Below, piece by piece: positions 26,303 through 34,371 of a stretch of 64,000 nucleotides of DNA (the first letter of the stretch is position 1; each line of letters starts with the position of its first letter). The position numbers were made by a program, and so were the translations under genes. The stretch is from Scytonema hofmannii PCC 7110 (GTDB lineage: Bacteria; Cyanobacteriota; Cyanobacteriia; Cyanobacteriales; Nostocaceae). The stretch covers positions 6,695,269 to 6,759,268 of the forward strand of contig NZ_KQ976354.1 in assembly GCF_000346485.2 (NCBI RefSeq), in the 5' to 3' direction. The notes beneath the pieces are model-generated. The model saw nothing but the letters and a program-made list of their open reading frames with translations, did not search any database and was not told where the DNA came from.

Positions 26303-26417
26303 CTAAATCTTTCAAAACTTCAACATTCGATTCAAGACGGGGGATAACCCCCAGTAATACCCTACATTGGCTGCGGTACAATGCAAAGAAATGTTTAAAT
26401 TATGAGTAGCCGAGCCG

Positions 26418-26783
26418 ATGATGTCACCAGAGGTTAACACAAAATCCACCGAGCACAGCTTGGAGGCAATGAGGCATTTTTCAGAACAATACGCAAAGCG
26501 CACAGACACTTACTTTTGTTCTGAACCTTCTGTAACTGCAGTTGTGATTGAAGGACTTGCCAAGCACAAAGACGAACTGGGAGCACCCTTGTGTCCCTGT
26601 CGCCACTATGAAGACAAAGAAGCCGAAGTCAAAGCCACTTTTTGGAATTGTCCGTGCGTACCAATGCGAGAGCGCAAAGAGTGCCATTGTATGCTATTTC
26701 TCACTCCAGACAATGAATTTGCTGGGGAACAACAAGAAATCTCTTTAGACACCATTAAAGAAATCAGAGAGACCATGGCGTAA
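26418..26783 (+). CDS. ftrC: Ferredoxin:thioredoxin reductase, catalytic (beta) subunit
   Basis: This 121-aa subunit passes electrons from ferredoxin to thioredoxin through a 4Fe-4S cluster and an active-site disulfide. All Cys motifs are visible: YFCSEPS, PLCPCRHYED, FWNCPCVPMRERKECHCMLF. It is a marker of oxygenic photosynthetic organisms. The gene is full length, and an IscB-type element begins right after its TAA. The second ATG at 26421 is an equally possible start. Confidence 0.96.
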   Translation: MMSPEVNTKSTEHSLEAMRHFSEQYAKRTDTYFCSEPSVTAVVIEGLAKHKDELGAPLCPCRHYEDKEAEVKATFWNCPCVPMRERKECHCMLFLTPDNEFAGEQQEISLDTIKEIRETMA

Positions 26784-26785
26784 GC

Positions 26786-27030
26786 AACCCACGGCTTTAA
26801 GCCGTGGGCTTCGACCAGACTCGTTCTAGTCGAAGCCTAGCTTACCAGACTATCAGCCTTAAATAAGCTGGGTTTACATTAAGCGTTAAAGTTCTCACCT
26901 TGGAATACGAAGCTAGTTCCAAGCTCTGAAACCGAACAATTAAACAGACGTAAAGGTTTAAAGTCAGTGTTGTTTGGAGAGTACCGGATGTAAACAAAGT
27001 CAAAGCTAACATTACCCGTAAGGAGGGACT
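26786..27030 (+). ncRNA. Candidate omega-RNA upstream of iscB
   Basis: IscB guide RNAs are normally encoded directly upstream of iscB. This 245-nt non-coding leader contains strong stems: CCCACGGCTT/AAGCCGTGGG and CTTCGACCAGA/TTCTAGTCGAAG, and a GGAACTAGCTTCG-type pairing further down. By family logic the guide lies at the 5' end, so here it would come from the 3' end of ftrC. The exact transcript ends are unknown. Confidence 0.6.
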
Positions 27031-28350
27031 ATGTCCAAAGTATTTGTTTTAGATACAGAAAAAAGACCCCTTGACCCGATTCATCCAGCACAAGCAAGAC
27101 AACTTTTAAGAAATGGTAAAGCAGCAGTCTTTCGGAAATTTCCATTTACCCTCATTTTGAAAGTCACTTTCAAAACTGAAAACCCAGTTCAACCTCTAAG
27201 ATTAAAGATTGACCCTGGTGCTAAAACTACTGGATTAGCAATAGTTAACGATGCAACAGGAGAAGTTGTATTTGCTGCTGAACTACAGCACAGAGGTTTT
27301 CAAATTCGAGAATCCCTTACTTCAAGAAGGCAATTACGTAGGAGTAGAAGAAATCGCAAAACCCGTTATCGCCAACCTCAAAAACACGAATGGTTTAGAA
27401 AGGGCAAGAAAAAACCAGTTCCCAAACAACGGAGAACATGGTTAGCGCCAAGTTTAATGAGCAGAGTTCATAACATTAACACATGGGTTGAGAAGTTAAG
27501 AAAACTTGCACTAATATCTGAGATTTCTCAAGAATTAGTTAAGTTTGACACTCAATTAATGCGAAATCCAGAAGTCTGTGGTCAAGAGTACCAACAAGGA
27601 ACTTTAGCAGGTTACGAAACTAGAGAATACCTTTTAGAAAAATGGAAAAGATGTTGTGCCTATTGTGGCAAGAAAGATGTACCTTTACAGATTGAGCATA
27701 TTCATTGTCGAGCTAAAGGAGGAGGTAACTCAATAACGAATCTCACCTTAAGTTGTGAGAAATGTAATACTAAAAAAGGGACTAAAGACATCAAAGACTT
27801 TCTTAAAAAAGACCCAGAGAGGCTAGAGGAAATTCTAGCACAAGCTAAAAGACCGTTAGCTGATACGGCTGCTGTTAATTCAACAAGATTTAGATTGTTA
27901 GAAGTTTTAAAAGCTACTGGTAACCCGGTAGAAACAGGAAGTGGTGGATTAACGAAGTTCAACCGAACTAATCAAGAACTAGAAAAAACGCATTGGATTG
28001 ATGCAGCGTGTGTGGGTAAGTCCACTCCAGAAAAACTAACAATTAAAGGAGTTAAACCGTTGTTAATTAAAGCTTGTGGACATGGCACAAGACAATCTTG
28101 TAGAACCAACAAATACGGATTTCCAATACGTCATTGTGAAAGAAAAAAAATACACTTTGGATTTCAAACTGGCGACATAGTAAAAGCCATTGTCACCAAA
28201 GGTAAAAAAGTTGGTGAGTATGTTGGTAGAATCGCAACTCGTGCAACAGGAAGTTTTAATATTTCAACTAAAGATTCTCTTGTGGAAGGAATTAGCTACA
28301 AATATTGCACAACAATTCACAAAAAGGACGGTTACAATTATGTACATTAA
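27031..28350 (+). CDS. iscB: RNA-guided endonuclease IscB
   Basis: This 439-aa IscB starts with the PLMP/RRXRR-type domain (VFVLDTEKRPLDPIHPAQAR). RuvC-I follows with Asp at about residue 61 (KIDPGAKTTGLAIV), then an Arg-rich bridge helix (RRQLRRSRRNRKTRYR). The HNH domain spans about 208-250 (CAYCGKKDVPLQIEHIHCRA and CEKCNTKKG), and RuvC-III has His 321 and Asp 324 (HWIDAACVG). IscB is the ancestor-type relative of Cas9 and cuts DNA with an omega-RNA. All catalytic residues appear intact. A ribosome site (AAGGAGGGAC) lies immediately upstream. Confidence 0.93.
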   Translation: MSKVFVLDTEKRPLDPIHPAQARQLLRNGKAAVFRKFPFTLILKVTFKTENPVQPLRLKIDPGAKTTGLAIVNDATGEVVFAAELQHRGFQIRESLTSRRQLRRSRRNRKTRYRQPQKHEWFRKGKKKPVPKQRRTWLAPSLMSRVHNINTWVEKLRKLALISEISQELVKFDTQLMRNPEVCGQEYQQGTLAGYETREYLLEKWKRCCAYCGKKDVPLQIEHIHCRAKGGGNSITNLTLSCEKCNTKKGTKDIKDFLKKDPERLEEILAQAKRPLADTAAVNSTRFRLLEVLKATGNPVETGSGGLTKFNRTNQELEKTHWIDAACVGKSTPEKLTIKGVKPLLIKACGHGTRQSCRTNKYGFPIRHCERKKIHFGFQTGDIVKAIVTKGKKVGEYVGRIATRATGSFNISTKDSLVEGISYKYCTTIHKKDGYNYVH

Positions 28351-28464
28351 GAAAATTGGACAGCACCTAAAGGTGCTACGGCTTCCTGCCACGCCTGAAG
28401 GACAATTGAGTTTTTACGCCGAGCTTCAAAACTCAATTTCGTGGGTTTCCGCCTTGGGGGTGTT

Positions 28465-28863
28465 ATGAACGAAAGAATGCCCGAAGAGTTTTGGCAAGGT
28501 GTAGAGCAGTTTAATACGGGGCAGTATTATGACTGCCATGACACTTTAGAGGCTTTGTGGATTGAAGCAACAGAGCCAGAAAAAACTTTTTATCAAGGCA
28601 TTCTGCAAATTGCGGTAGCACTCTATCATTTGGGTAACAATAACTTACGGGGAGCAGCGATTTTGCTTGGAGAAGGCAGCAATCGCCTGCGACGTTACCC
28701 ATCGGATTATGGCGACATTGATGTGGACGAATTATTAGATCGGAGTGCGGCACTACTGACGAAATTACAACAAGCACAGCTAGAAAAGATTGCCGCTTTT
28801 AACTTGAGTCAAGAGGAAACCTCGCTTCTACCCCGGATTATAAGAATAAGGAGTGGGGAGTAG
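28465..28863 (+). CDS. DUF309 family protein
   Basis: This 132-aa protein from the ATG at 28465 has the DUF309 signature EQFNTGQYYDCHDTLEALWI and YQGILQIAVALYHL. The function is not established; the family is widespread in cyanobacteria and plastids. The longer frame start at 28441 would lie in IS-like DNA. The last codons and TAG stop are formed by a GGGAGTA heptamer array. Confidence 0.88.
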   Translation: MNERMPEEFWQGVEQFNTGQYYDCHDTLEALWIEATEPEKTFYQGILQIAVALYHLGNNNLRGAAILLGEGSNRLRRYPSDYGDIDVDELLDRSAALLTKLQQAQLEKIAAFNLSQEETSLLPRIIRIRSGE

Positions 28864-28880
28864 GGAGTAGGGAGTGGGGG
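28850..28880. repeat. STRR heptamers GGGAGTA at the DUF309 stop
   Basis: About four units of GGGAGTA/GGGAGTG; the stop TAG of the DUF309 gene is inside the array. Confidence 0.85.
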
Positions 28881-29051
28881 ACATGGGACACTCTCGGTCT
28901 GTAAAATTTTGTCAAGAAACTTAAAGAGTCAAGAAAGCGTCTAAAACTTTAGCCAGTAGCGATCCAAGGAGTAGTTCAAATTGTGTATTATATCTCTCTT
29001 GAGAAGTACTTGCGAGAATTAAAATAACAGGCGAGCTAATTGCCAACTTAT

Positions 29052-29549
29052 ATGAAGCCCCACTACCAGCCTCAAATGAAAATGCGCTATTCTGGATTAG
29101 CCTTGCTGCTGAGCGCTGCACTCACAAGTGCGATCGCATTACCCAGTCAAGTACAAACAGCTACCGCACAAACGCCTCAAACTTCTGCACAGCAAAACCG
29201 TCCTCTCTACATCCGTGGCAAAGTCCAAGAATATAACTCGAAAACACAAGTAGCAACTGTTCGCGGTGATGTAGAACTCGTCTACCCAGCCCGAGGGATT
29301 CAAGCAACCGCAGCGCAAGCACAATACTTTACTCGCGAACGTCAGATTATTCTCAGTGGTAATGTCTATGTATTGCAAGAGGGACGCAATAGTATTAAAG
29401 CTGAGACGGTAACTTATTTGATTGACGAAGGACGATTTGTTGCTACACCCAAGCAGGGTCGTCAGGTAGAATCCATTTATATCGTTAACGATAACAACCA
29501 AACTACTGCACCTGCTCCTGCAACACCACCTTTGAAGAAACCTAACTAA
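29052..29549 (+). CDS. lptA: LptA/OstA-like periplasmic protein
   Basis: This protein of about 165 aa has a signal peptide (LALLLSAALTSAIALPSQVQ) and the OstA/LptA beta-jellyroll pattern (LYIRGKVQEYNSKTQVATVR, IQATAAQAQYFTRERQIILS, GNVYVLQEGRNSIKAETVTY). LptA bridges lipopolysaccharide across the periplasm. lptB and an LptF/G permease follow, which supports the role. An in-frame TTG at 29040 is another start candidate. Confidence 0.85.
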   Translation: MKPHYQPQMKMRYSGLALLLSAALTSAIALPSQVQTATAQTPQTSAQQNRPLYIRGKVQEYNSKTQVATVRGDVELVYPARGIQATAAQAQYFTRERQIILSGNVYVLQEGRNSIKAETVTYLIDEGRFVATPKQGRQVESIYIVNDNNQTTAPAPATPPLKKPN

Positions 29550-29550
29550 T

Positions 29551-29633
29551 AATGGGAATTGGGCATTGGGCATTGGGCATTTGTCATTCACCCCTATCCC
29601 CTACCCCCTACCCCCTATCCCCTACCCCCTAAC
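29551..29633. repeat. Two short tandem repeats between lptA and lptB
   Basis: The first part is GGGCATT repeated (TTGGGCATTGGGCATTGGGC); the second is a C-rich CCCCTAC/CCCCTAT heptamer array running to 7 nt before the lptB GTG. Confidence 0.88.
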
Positions 29634-29639
29634 CTTAGA

Positions 29640-30368
29640 GTGAAAATTGTCTTAGAAAATGTTCATAAATCTTATGGCAAGCGAGTCATTGTCAATCGCG
29701 TCAACATTTCGGTTGCCCAAGGAGAAATCGTTGGTTTACTCGGTCCTAATGGCGCAGGTAAAACGACGACTTTTTACATAGCGACAGGTTTGGAAAAGCC
29801 AGATCGGGGAACGGTCTGGTTAGATAAAATAGATGTGACTCCACTACCAATGCACAAAAGGGCGCGGTTGGGCATTGGATATCTTGCACAGGAAGCCAGT
29901 ATTTTTCGTCAACTCACTGTACGGGAAAATATTTTGTTGGTACTGGAACAAACTAATGTGCCTCGTTGGGAGTGGACGCGGAGACTAGATACGTTACTTC
30001 AAGAGTTTCGTTTGGAAAAAGTCGCTAAAAGCAAAGGAATTCAACTTTCTGGCGGTGAAAGACGCCGAACGGAATTGGCACGGGCTTTGGCTGCAGGAAA
30101 AGAAGGACCCTCATTTTTACTTTTAGATGAACCGTTTGCTGGAGTCGATCCCATTGCCGTCTCAGAAATTCAGGAAATTGTGGCTCGACTGAGCGATCGC
30201 AATATGGGTATCCTAATTACAGACCATAATGTCCGCGAAACTCTTGCCATTACAGATCGCGGTTATATTATGCGTGAAGGACAGATTCTTGCTTCTGGCA
30301 CATCTGATGAACTTTACAAAAATCCTTTAGTGCGTCAGTACTATTTAGGAGATAATTTCCAGGTATAG
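29640..30368 (+). CDS. lptB: LPS export ABC transporter ATP-binding protein LptB
   Basis: This 242-aa ATPase starts at the GTG at 29640 (VKIVLENVHKSYGKRVIVNR); a longer upstream frame merely translates the repeat. Walker A is GPNGAGKTTT, the signature is LSGGERRRTELARALA and Walker B is FLLLDEPFAGVDP, followed by the LptB-typical ITDHNVRETLAITDRGYIM. LptB energises LPS extraction with LptF and LptG. Confidence 0.94.
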   Translation: MKIVLENVHKSYGKRVIVNRVNISVAQGEIVGLLGPNGAGKTTTFYIATGLEKPDRGTVWLDKIDVTPLPMHKRARLGIGYLAQEASIFRQLTVRENILLVLEQTNVPRWEWTRRLDTLLQEFRLEKVAKSKGIQLSGGERRRTELARALAAGKEGPSFLLLDEPFAGVDPIAVSEIQEIVARLSDRNMGILITDHNVRETLAITDRGYIMREGQILASGTSDELYKNPLVRQYYLGDNFQV

Positions 30369-30488
30369 TTAAGTGTAGAAAGATTTAAATTTCTCATATT
30401 TTTCTTTTTTATTTTAATAGTTACTCTTTTAGATTCTTGTAACTCGATGAAAACTAGATTCCTCAATCCCAAATTGTCATTGTTAGCT

Positions 30489-30527
30489 TTAAATAACAAA
30501 TAACAACTAACAAATAACAACTAACAA
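30489..30527. repeat. AACAACTAACAAAT tandem repeat before lptF/G
   Basis: About 2.5 units of TAACAAATAACAAC lie directly against the ATG of the permease gene, where a ribosome site would be expected. The same family of repeats recurs at 31833-31980 and 36886-36915. Confidence 0.75.
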
Positions 30528-31700
30528 ATGGCACAAATCAAGTCTTTCTATACATTCAATTCGCTGTTACCCTTTTCGCTCATGGATCGTTACCTGGTCA
30601 GCGAATTAATACCACCATTTTTGTTTGGCGTAGGAGCATTTACATCAATTGGTGTTTCAATTGATGTTGTCTTTGAATTAATCAGAAAGATAGTTGAATC
30701 CGGGCTACCATTGACTATTGCCATTCAAATTTTCTTCCTGAAGATGTCAGGTTTCATCGTCTATGCTTTCCCCATGTCCACTTTGTTGGCTACTTTGATG
30801 ACTTACAGTCGTCTTTCCAGTGAAAGCGAACTGATAGCCTTACGTGGATGCGGGGTGAGTGTTTACCGCATGGTACTGACTGCAGTGATGTTGAGTTTTG
30901 TAGTCACGGGATTATCATTTTTGTTTAACGAGCAAATTGTACCCGCAGCAAATTACCAAGCATCTCAAATTTTAGATAAGGCATTAAAGTCAGACCAACC
31001 TGCGATCGTGAAGCGACAAAATCTTTTCTACCCAGAGTACCAAAAGATCAAGCAGGAGGATGGGAGTAAGAAAAAAGTCCTGACACGCTTGTTCTACGCG
31101 GACGAATTTGATGGAAAACAAATGAAAGGTTTGACCATTCTAGACCGTTCCCAAGACGGGGTGAATCAAATCGTTGTTTCAGAATCAGGGGAATGGAATC
31201 CGGCTCAGAATGTATGGGATTTTTACAACGGGACTATTTATCTAGTTGCTTCAGATAGCTCATACCGCAATATTCTACGGTTTGAACGCCAACAACTGAA
31301 ATTACCGCGTACAGCGTTGGATTTGGCACAGAAAAGCCGAGATTATGGTGAGATGAACATAGCCCAAGCCTTGGAACAACTGGAAATTGAACGTTTGGGC
31401 GGTGATGAGCAAAAAATTCGCAAACTCCAAGTTCGGATTCAACAGAAAATCTCCTTACCCTTTGTCTGTGTTGTTTTTGGATTGGTAGGTGCAGCGATGG
31501 GAACAATACCACAACGAACTGGTAGAGGAACAAGTTTTGGTATTAGCATTATAGTTATTTTCACTTACTATTTATTGTGGTTTATCAGTGGTGCAATGGG
31601 GGAAGCTGCTGTTCTTTCTCCGTTTATGGCTGCTTGGTTGTCAAATTTCGTAGGATTGGGAATTGGTTTATATCTCTTATCACGGGTAGCACAAAGATAA
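30528..31700 (+). CDS. LptF/LptG family permease
   Basis: This 390-aa protein has the family plan: three N-terminal membrane helices (LVSELIPPFLFGVGAFTSIG, GFIVYAFPMSTLLATLMTYS, VVTGLSFLFN), a central periplasmic beta domain (about 140-300) and three C-terminal helices. The motif LSSESELIALRGCGVSVYRM is characteristic. Only one permease gene is present, so it may act as a homodimer or pair with another locus. An internal ATG at 30582 is an alternative start, which matters because the upstream repeat leaves no clear ribosome site. Confidence 0.9.
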   Translation: MAQIKSFYTFNSLLPFSLMDRYLVSELIPPFLFGVGAFTSIGVSIDVVFELIRKIVESGLPLTIAIQIFFLKMSGFIVYAFPMSTLLATLMTYSRLSSESELIALRGCGVSVYRMVLTAVMLSFVVTGLSFLFNEQIVPAANYQASQILDKALKSDQPAIVKRQNLFYPEYQKIKQEDGSKKKVLTRLFYADEFDGKQMKGLTILDRSQDGVNQIVVSESGEWNPAQNVWDFYNGTIYLVASDSSYRNILRFERQQLKLPRTALDLAQKSRDYGEMNIAQALEQLEIERLGGDEQKIRKLQVRIQQKISLPFVCVVFGLVGAAMGTIPQRTGRGTSFGISIIVIFTYYLLWFISGAMGEAAVLSPFMAAWLSNFVGLGIGLYLLSRVAQR

Positions 31701-31832
31701 AATAAAATCAAAAGTCATCCGTGTTGGAATGACTTCTCATCGTAAAACGAGTAGCATAGAAGTAGAAAGTCCTACTTCTGTAAGATATTTTTTTGTAATT
31801 TTTTATACTGCCGAACGTAAGACATACCATTA

Positions 31833-31980
31833 ACAACAAACAATGACAGGCGTCTCGCCTGTCCTACACCACTAACAACTAACAACAAACGATGACAGGC
31901 GAGACACCTGTCCTACACCACTAACAACTAACAACAAACGATGACAGGCGAGACGCCTGTCCTACACCACTAACAACTAA
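31833..31980. repeat. Three tandem copies of a 49-bp repeat with a palindrome
   Basis: The unit contains CAACAAACGATGACAGGCGA and CCTGTCCTACACCACTAACA. The period is 49 bp (ATGACAGG at 31843, 31892, 31941). Each unit carries an ACAGGCG...CGCCTGT hairpin; the loop is inverted in copy 1 (TCT versus AGA) and the stem has one change in copy 2. Confidence 0.9.
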
Positions 31981-31986
31981 CCAATC

Positions 31987-33432
31987 ATGCCACAACGTCA
32001 CTACCCTCCCGCCTACTTACGCTATTTCAAAGCCCGGTTATGGAACTTAGCGAGACCTGGTTTTTGGGGAACAGCCATTTTTTTATCCGTAGTAGGGCTG
32101 GTTATAAAAGAGTATTGGGTACAACCAGATTTGACTAACAGACAAGAAAATAAGGTTGATACCAACAAAGCTACTAACTCATCTCTGACACCAGAAGACA
32201 AAGCTATTGCTGCTGATATTGATAATTTGCCCCTTTTGGTTGATGATTCTGTTCCAGCAAACTTACCAATAGTAAAAAATCCCAAACAAAATCCAGCAAA
32301 TAAGAACAAGACTTTATTAGAGAGATTAAACACTCAAACTCAGACTTCCGCAAGTAATAATAAATCAAAATCGGAGGACACATCGGGTAACTCCGCATCA
32401 ACTAATAAAATAGAAAATCCTTTTTTGGAACAAGCAGAAACTTTATTGAAGTTTAGTAACTTCCGAGATGCAAGTCAGCCAACATCTTCTCAATCTAGTG
32501 TAGGACAAACTTCTTTGGGTTTAGGTACTGGATTCAATAATGGAATTGACGTTAGGCAAAATACACCCCAAGAAAGCTCGCTACAAACAGCACTTAACAA
32601 ATCAACAAACCAAAATCAGATTAGTCAGGTTAATACCACCTCAACTCAAGTTAACCCCTTCAATTCCTTAACATCACCAATTAGCAGTACATCTGTTCAG
32701 AATCTCAATCCTAGCAACGGGTGGATTGGGGGTGGAAGCAATTCCCCACCTGGATTGGGATACACTCAACCACCATTAACAAATCAGCAGCAAAATTCCA
32801 TATATGGAAAAACTGGCTCTACTCAATCAACGATCAACCAACCGTCAAACCTTAACTTTGGCAGTGGATACAACATACAACCAGGAATAGTTACTCAACC
32901 ACAAAATGTTAACCTTGGCACGGGTTATGCACAGCAAGCACAAACAGGGCTTTTGCCGCAAAATTCTCTACCAGGGACAAATTATACGCAGCCATTACCT
33001 GTAAATCAACTACAAAATACCATTCCATCTACAGGTTATGTGCAGCCCGGTATGACAAATCAGCCACAAATAAATCAGATGCCAAACTCTACTTCATCTA
33101 GTGTAAATTACACTCAGCCAACACAACTGTATCAACCCCAAAGTTTTTATACAAATCGTGACGATCGCCGGTTGGCTGACTTTGTCGATCTAACAAGACG
33201 TAGGAATGGCTATGGCAGTGTTAACAGTAGTCCGGCATTACCTAATGTGTCACAGCAAACACCATCTATACCATCGGCTCCTGCTCCTGTGCCTTACTAT
33301 AACTCCGTTCCGAATCAAGGTAATGCAAACACTTATGCCAATCCCACTGTTCCTAACTATGGCAGTTCGGGCTGGCAACAATCCATTCCTCAGTATAACT
33401 ATTCATCCCCCGGTCAAATTCCTGGGCAATGA
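31987..33432 (+). CDS. Membrane-anchored low-complexity (Asn/Gln/Ser/Pro-rich) protein
   Basis: This 481-aa protein has a short cytoplasmic N-terminus, one membrane helix at about 27-41 (FWGTAIFLSVVGLVIKEYW) and a long hydrophilic tail. From about 240 to 400 the tail has degenerate repeats (N-G-x-G-Y-x-Q-P type: LGYTQPPLTNQQQNS, LGTGYAQQAQTGLLPQNSLP). I recognise no catalytic domain. Such tails occur in cell-envelope or scaffolding proteins of cyanobacteria. Confidence 0.65.
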   Translation: MPQRHYPPAYLRYFKARLWNLARPGFWGTAIFLSVVGLVIKEYWVQPDLTNRQENKVDTNKATNSSLTPEDKAIAADIDNLPLLVDDSVPANLPIVKNPKQNPANKNKTLLERLNTQTQTSASNNKSKSEDTSGNSASTNKIENPFLEQAETLLKFSNFRDASQPTSSQSSVGQTSLGLGTGFNNGIDVRQNTPQESSLQTALNKSTNQNQISQVNTTSTQVNPFNSLTSPISSTSVQNLNPSNGWIGGGSNSPPGLGYTQPPLTNQQQNSIYGKTGSTQSTINQPSNLNFGSGYNIQPGIVTQPQNVNLGTGYAQQAQTGLLPQNSLPGTNYTQPLPVNQLQNTIPSTGYVQPGMTNQPQINQMPNSTSSSVNYTQPTQLYQPQSFYTNRDDRRLADFVDLTRRRNGYGSVNSSPALPNVSQQTPSIPSAPAPVPYYNSVPNQGNANTYANPTVPNYGSSGWQQSIPQYNYSSPGQIPGQ

Positions 33433-33433
33433 C

Positions 33434-33844
33434 CTATGAGAAGCTGACTGACTCAAGAGGATAAATTTCTTGATCCTCTATCACAGCTTTGACTGCATCC
33501 AGTGTAGCCAGCTCGTAAACCCCATTAACAGTTGTTTCAATTGGGATGGAACCTAGTAAGTTAAAATGCTCAGCTAACAGTTTTCCATCATTATCTTGAA
33601 GAATTTTATGAATACCATTTATAGCCTGCTTTTCCATGTTACTGATATTTTTGACAGCAGATATATGGTTGTCAGAAAATTTTTGAGAGTTGGAGAGTAG
33701 GTTAATATTATTTTTCAAGTTGAGTAACACAAGTACGCGAACGACTTGATGCGGATTTAGTTTGCTTAGGCGATGAGCAAATTCCGAACTAATTTTGCCT
33801 TGATTAGATAATTCTTTCGTTACTTGAGTCTTTACCATAACCAA
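33434..33844 (-). CDS. Hypothetical protein with an inhibitor-I9/propeptide-like C-terminus
   Basis: This 136-aa protein has a helical N-terminal half (HRLSKLNPHQVVRVLVLLNL) and ends IPIETTVNGVYELATLDAVK, AVIEDQEIYPLE. The ending recalls subtilisin-type propeptides (a strand followed by an ALxxxPxVxxI-like helix and strand). A stand-alone protease inhibitor is possible, but no protease gene is nearby. Convergent with the preceding gene, with a 1-bp gap. Confidence 0.5.
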   Translation of the reverse strand: MVMVKTQVTKELSNQGKISSEFAHRLSKLNPHQVVRVLVLLNLKNNINLLSNSQKFSDNHISAVKNISNMEKQAINGIHKILQDNDGKLLAEHFNLLGSIPIETTVNGVYELATLDAVKAVIEDQEIYPLESVSFS

Positions 33845-33964
33845 TCACCCTATGTACAATATCGGACTAGGTAATTAGATGAGCAGCATTTGAATTGATA
33901 ACGCTGCTTGCAATGCCTCACTCCCCTGATAGTTTTTTTATATGACAATAATTTGAGGAACTTG

Positions 33965-34045
33965 TGAGGAATAAAATTATGAAGAGATGCTTTAAACAGC
34001 GCTTTTTTACATTTGTGTATTGCACGTCACCGAGAAACAATATAT
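33965..34045. repeat. Dispersed repeat, diverged third copy
   Basis: AAGAGATGCTTTAAACAGCG, CATTTGTGTATTGCACGTCA and GAGAAACAATATATTAG align with the repeats at 15885-15990 and 17457-17555. Confidence 0.55.
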
Positions 34046-34046
34046 T

Positions 34047-34174
34047 AGACATCTCCAGAAATTAATTATGCATGACCCGAAAGTCTTGGTAGGGGCGCAA
34101 GGCATTGCGCCCTTACATCTTTTCCACTCCTATGTCTATTTAACACTTGTAATTAAAAGTGACTGGAGATTGAG
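34047..34174. mobile_element. Probable MITE with CATCTCCAG-type ends
   Basis: The left end CATCTCCAGAAATTAATTA is roughly matched by the reverse complement of the right end (CAATCTCCAGTCACTTTTAA). A GGGCGCAAGGCATTGCGCCC hairpin sits inside. There is no coding capacity. Confidence 0.45.
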
Positions 34175-34371
34175 GGTTAGGGGCTGAAAAAGCAGAATTT
34201 ACATAGTTATTTGTCAGCCATCTTGCCCAGAAAGAATTATTTTGAAAAAGTAGTAGGAAAAGCTACTAATCGCAGAAATATAAATAAAGCTAAAATAGTT
34301 ATATCAAACTTAATAAGTTTATATTTAGTCTGCAAATTCCCCAACCTTCATAAGTAAGTGCGAGGCTGCGA

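Larger units (their letters stand above)
26784..28464 (+). mobile_element. IscB-encoding IS200/IS605-like element between ftrC and a DUF309 gene
   Basis: The DNA from just after the ftrC stop to just before the DUF309 start holds a structured leader, iscB and a 3' region with hairpins (AATTGAGTTTT paired with AAAACTCAATT; GCACCTAAAGGTGC). There is no TnpA. The ends are approximate because the uninterrupted site is not available for comparison. Confidence 0.65.
33845..34371. other. Intergenic region with two repeat elements
   Basis: There is no ORF. It holds the third copy of the toxin-upstream repeat (33965-34045) and a probable MITE (34047-34174). The LCP promoter should lie in the AT-rich 34230-34340 part. 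Confidence 0.5.

Noticed and set aside
29139-29591. 150-aa minus-strand frame
   Set aside because: Antisense to the LptA-like gene and its repeat; composition is not protein-like.
31833-31980. Possible CRISPR array of three 49-bp units
   Set aside because: Whole units repeat with no variable spacers; the palindromic core fits an intergenic repeat.
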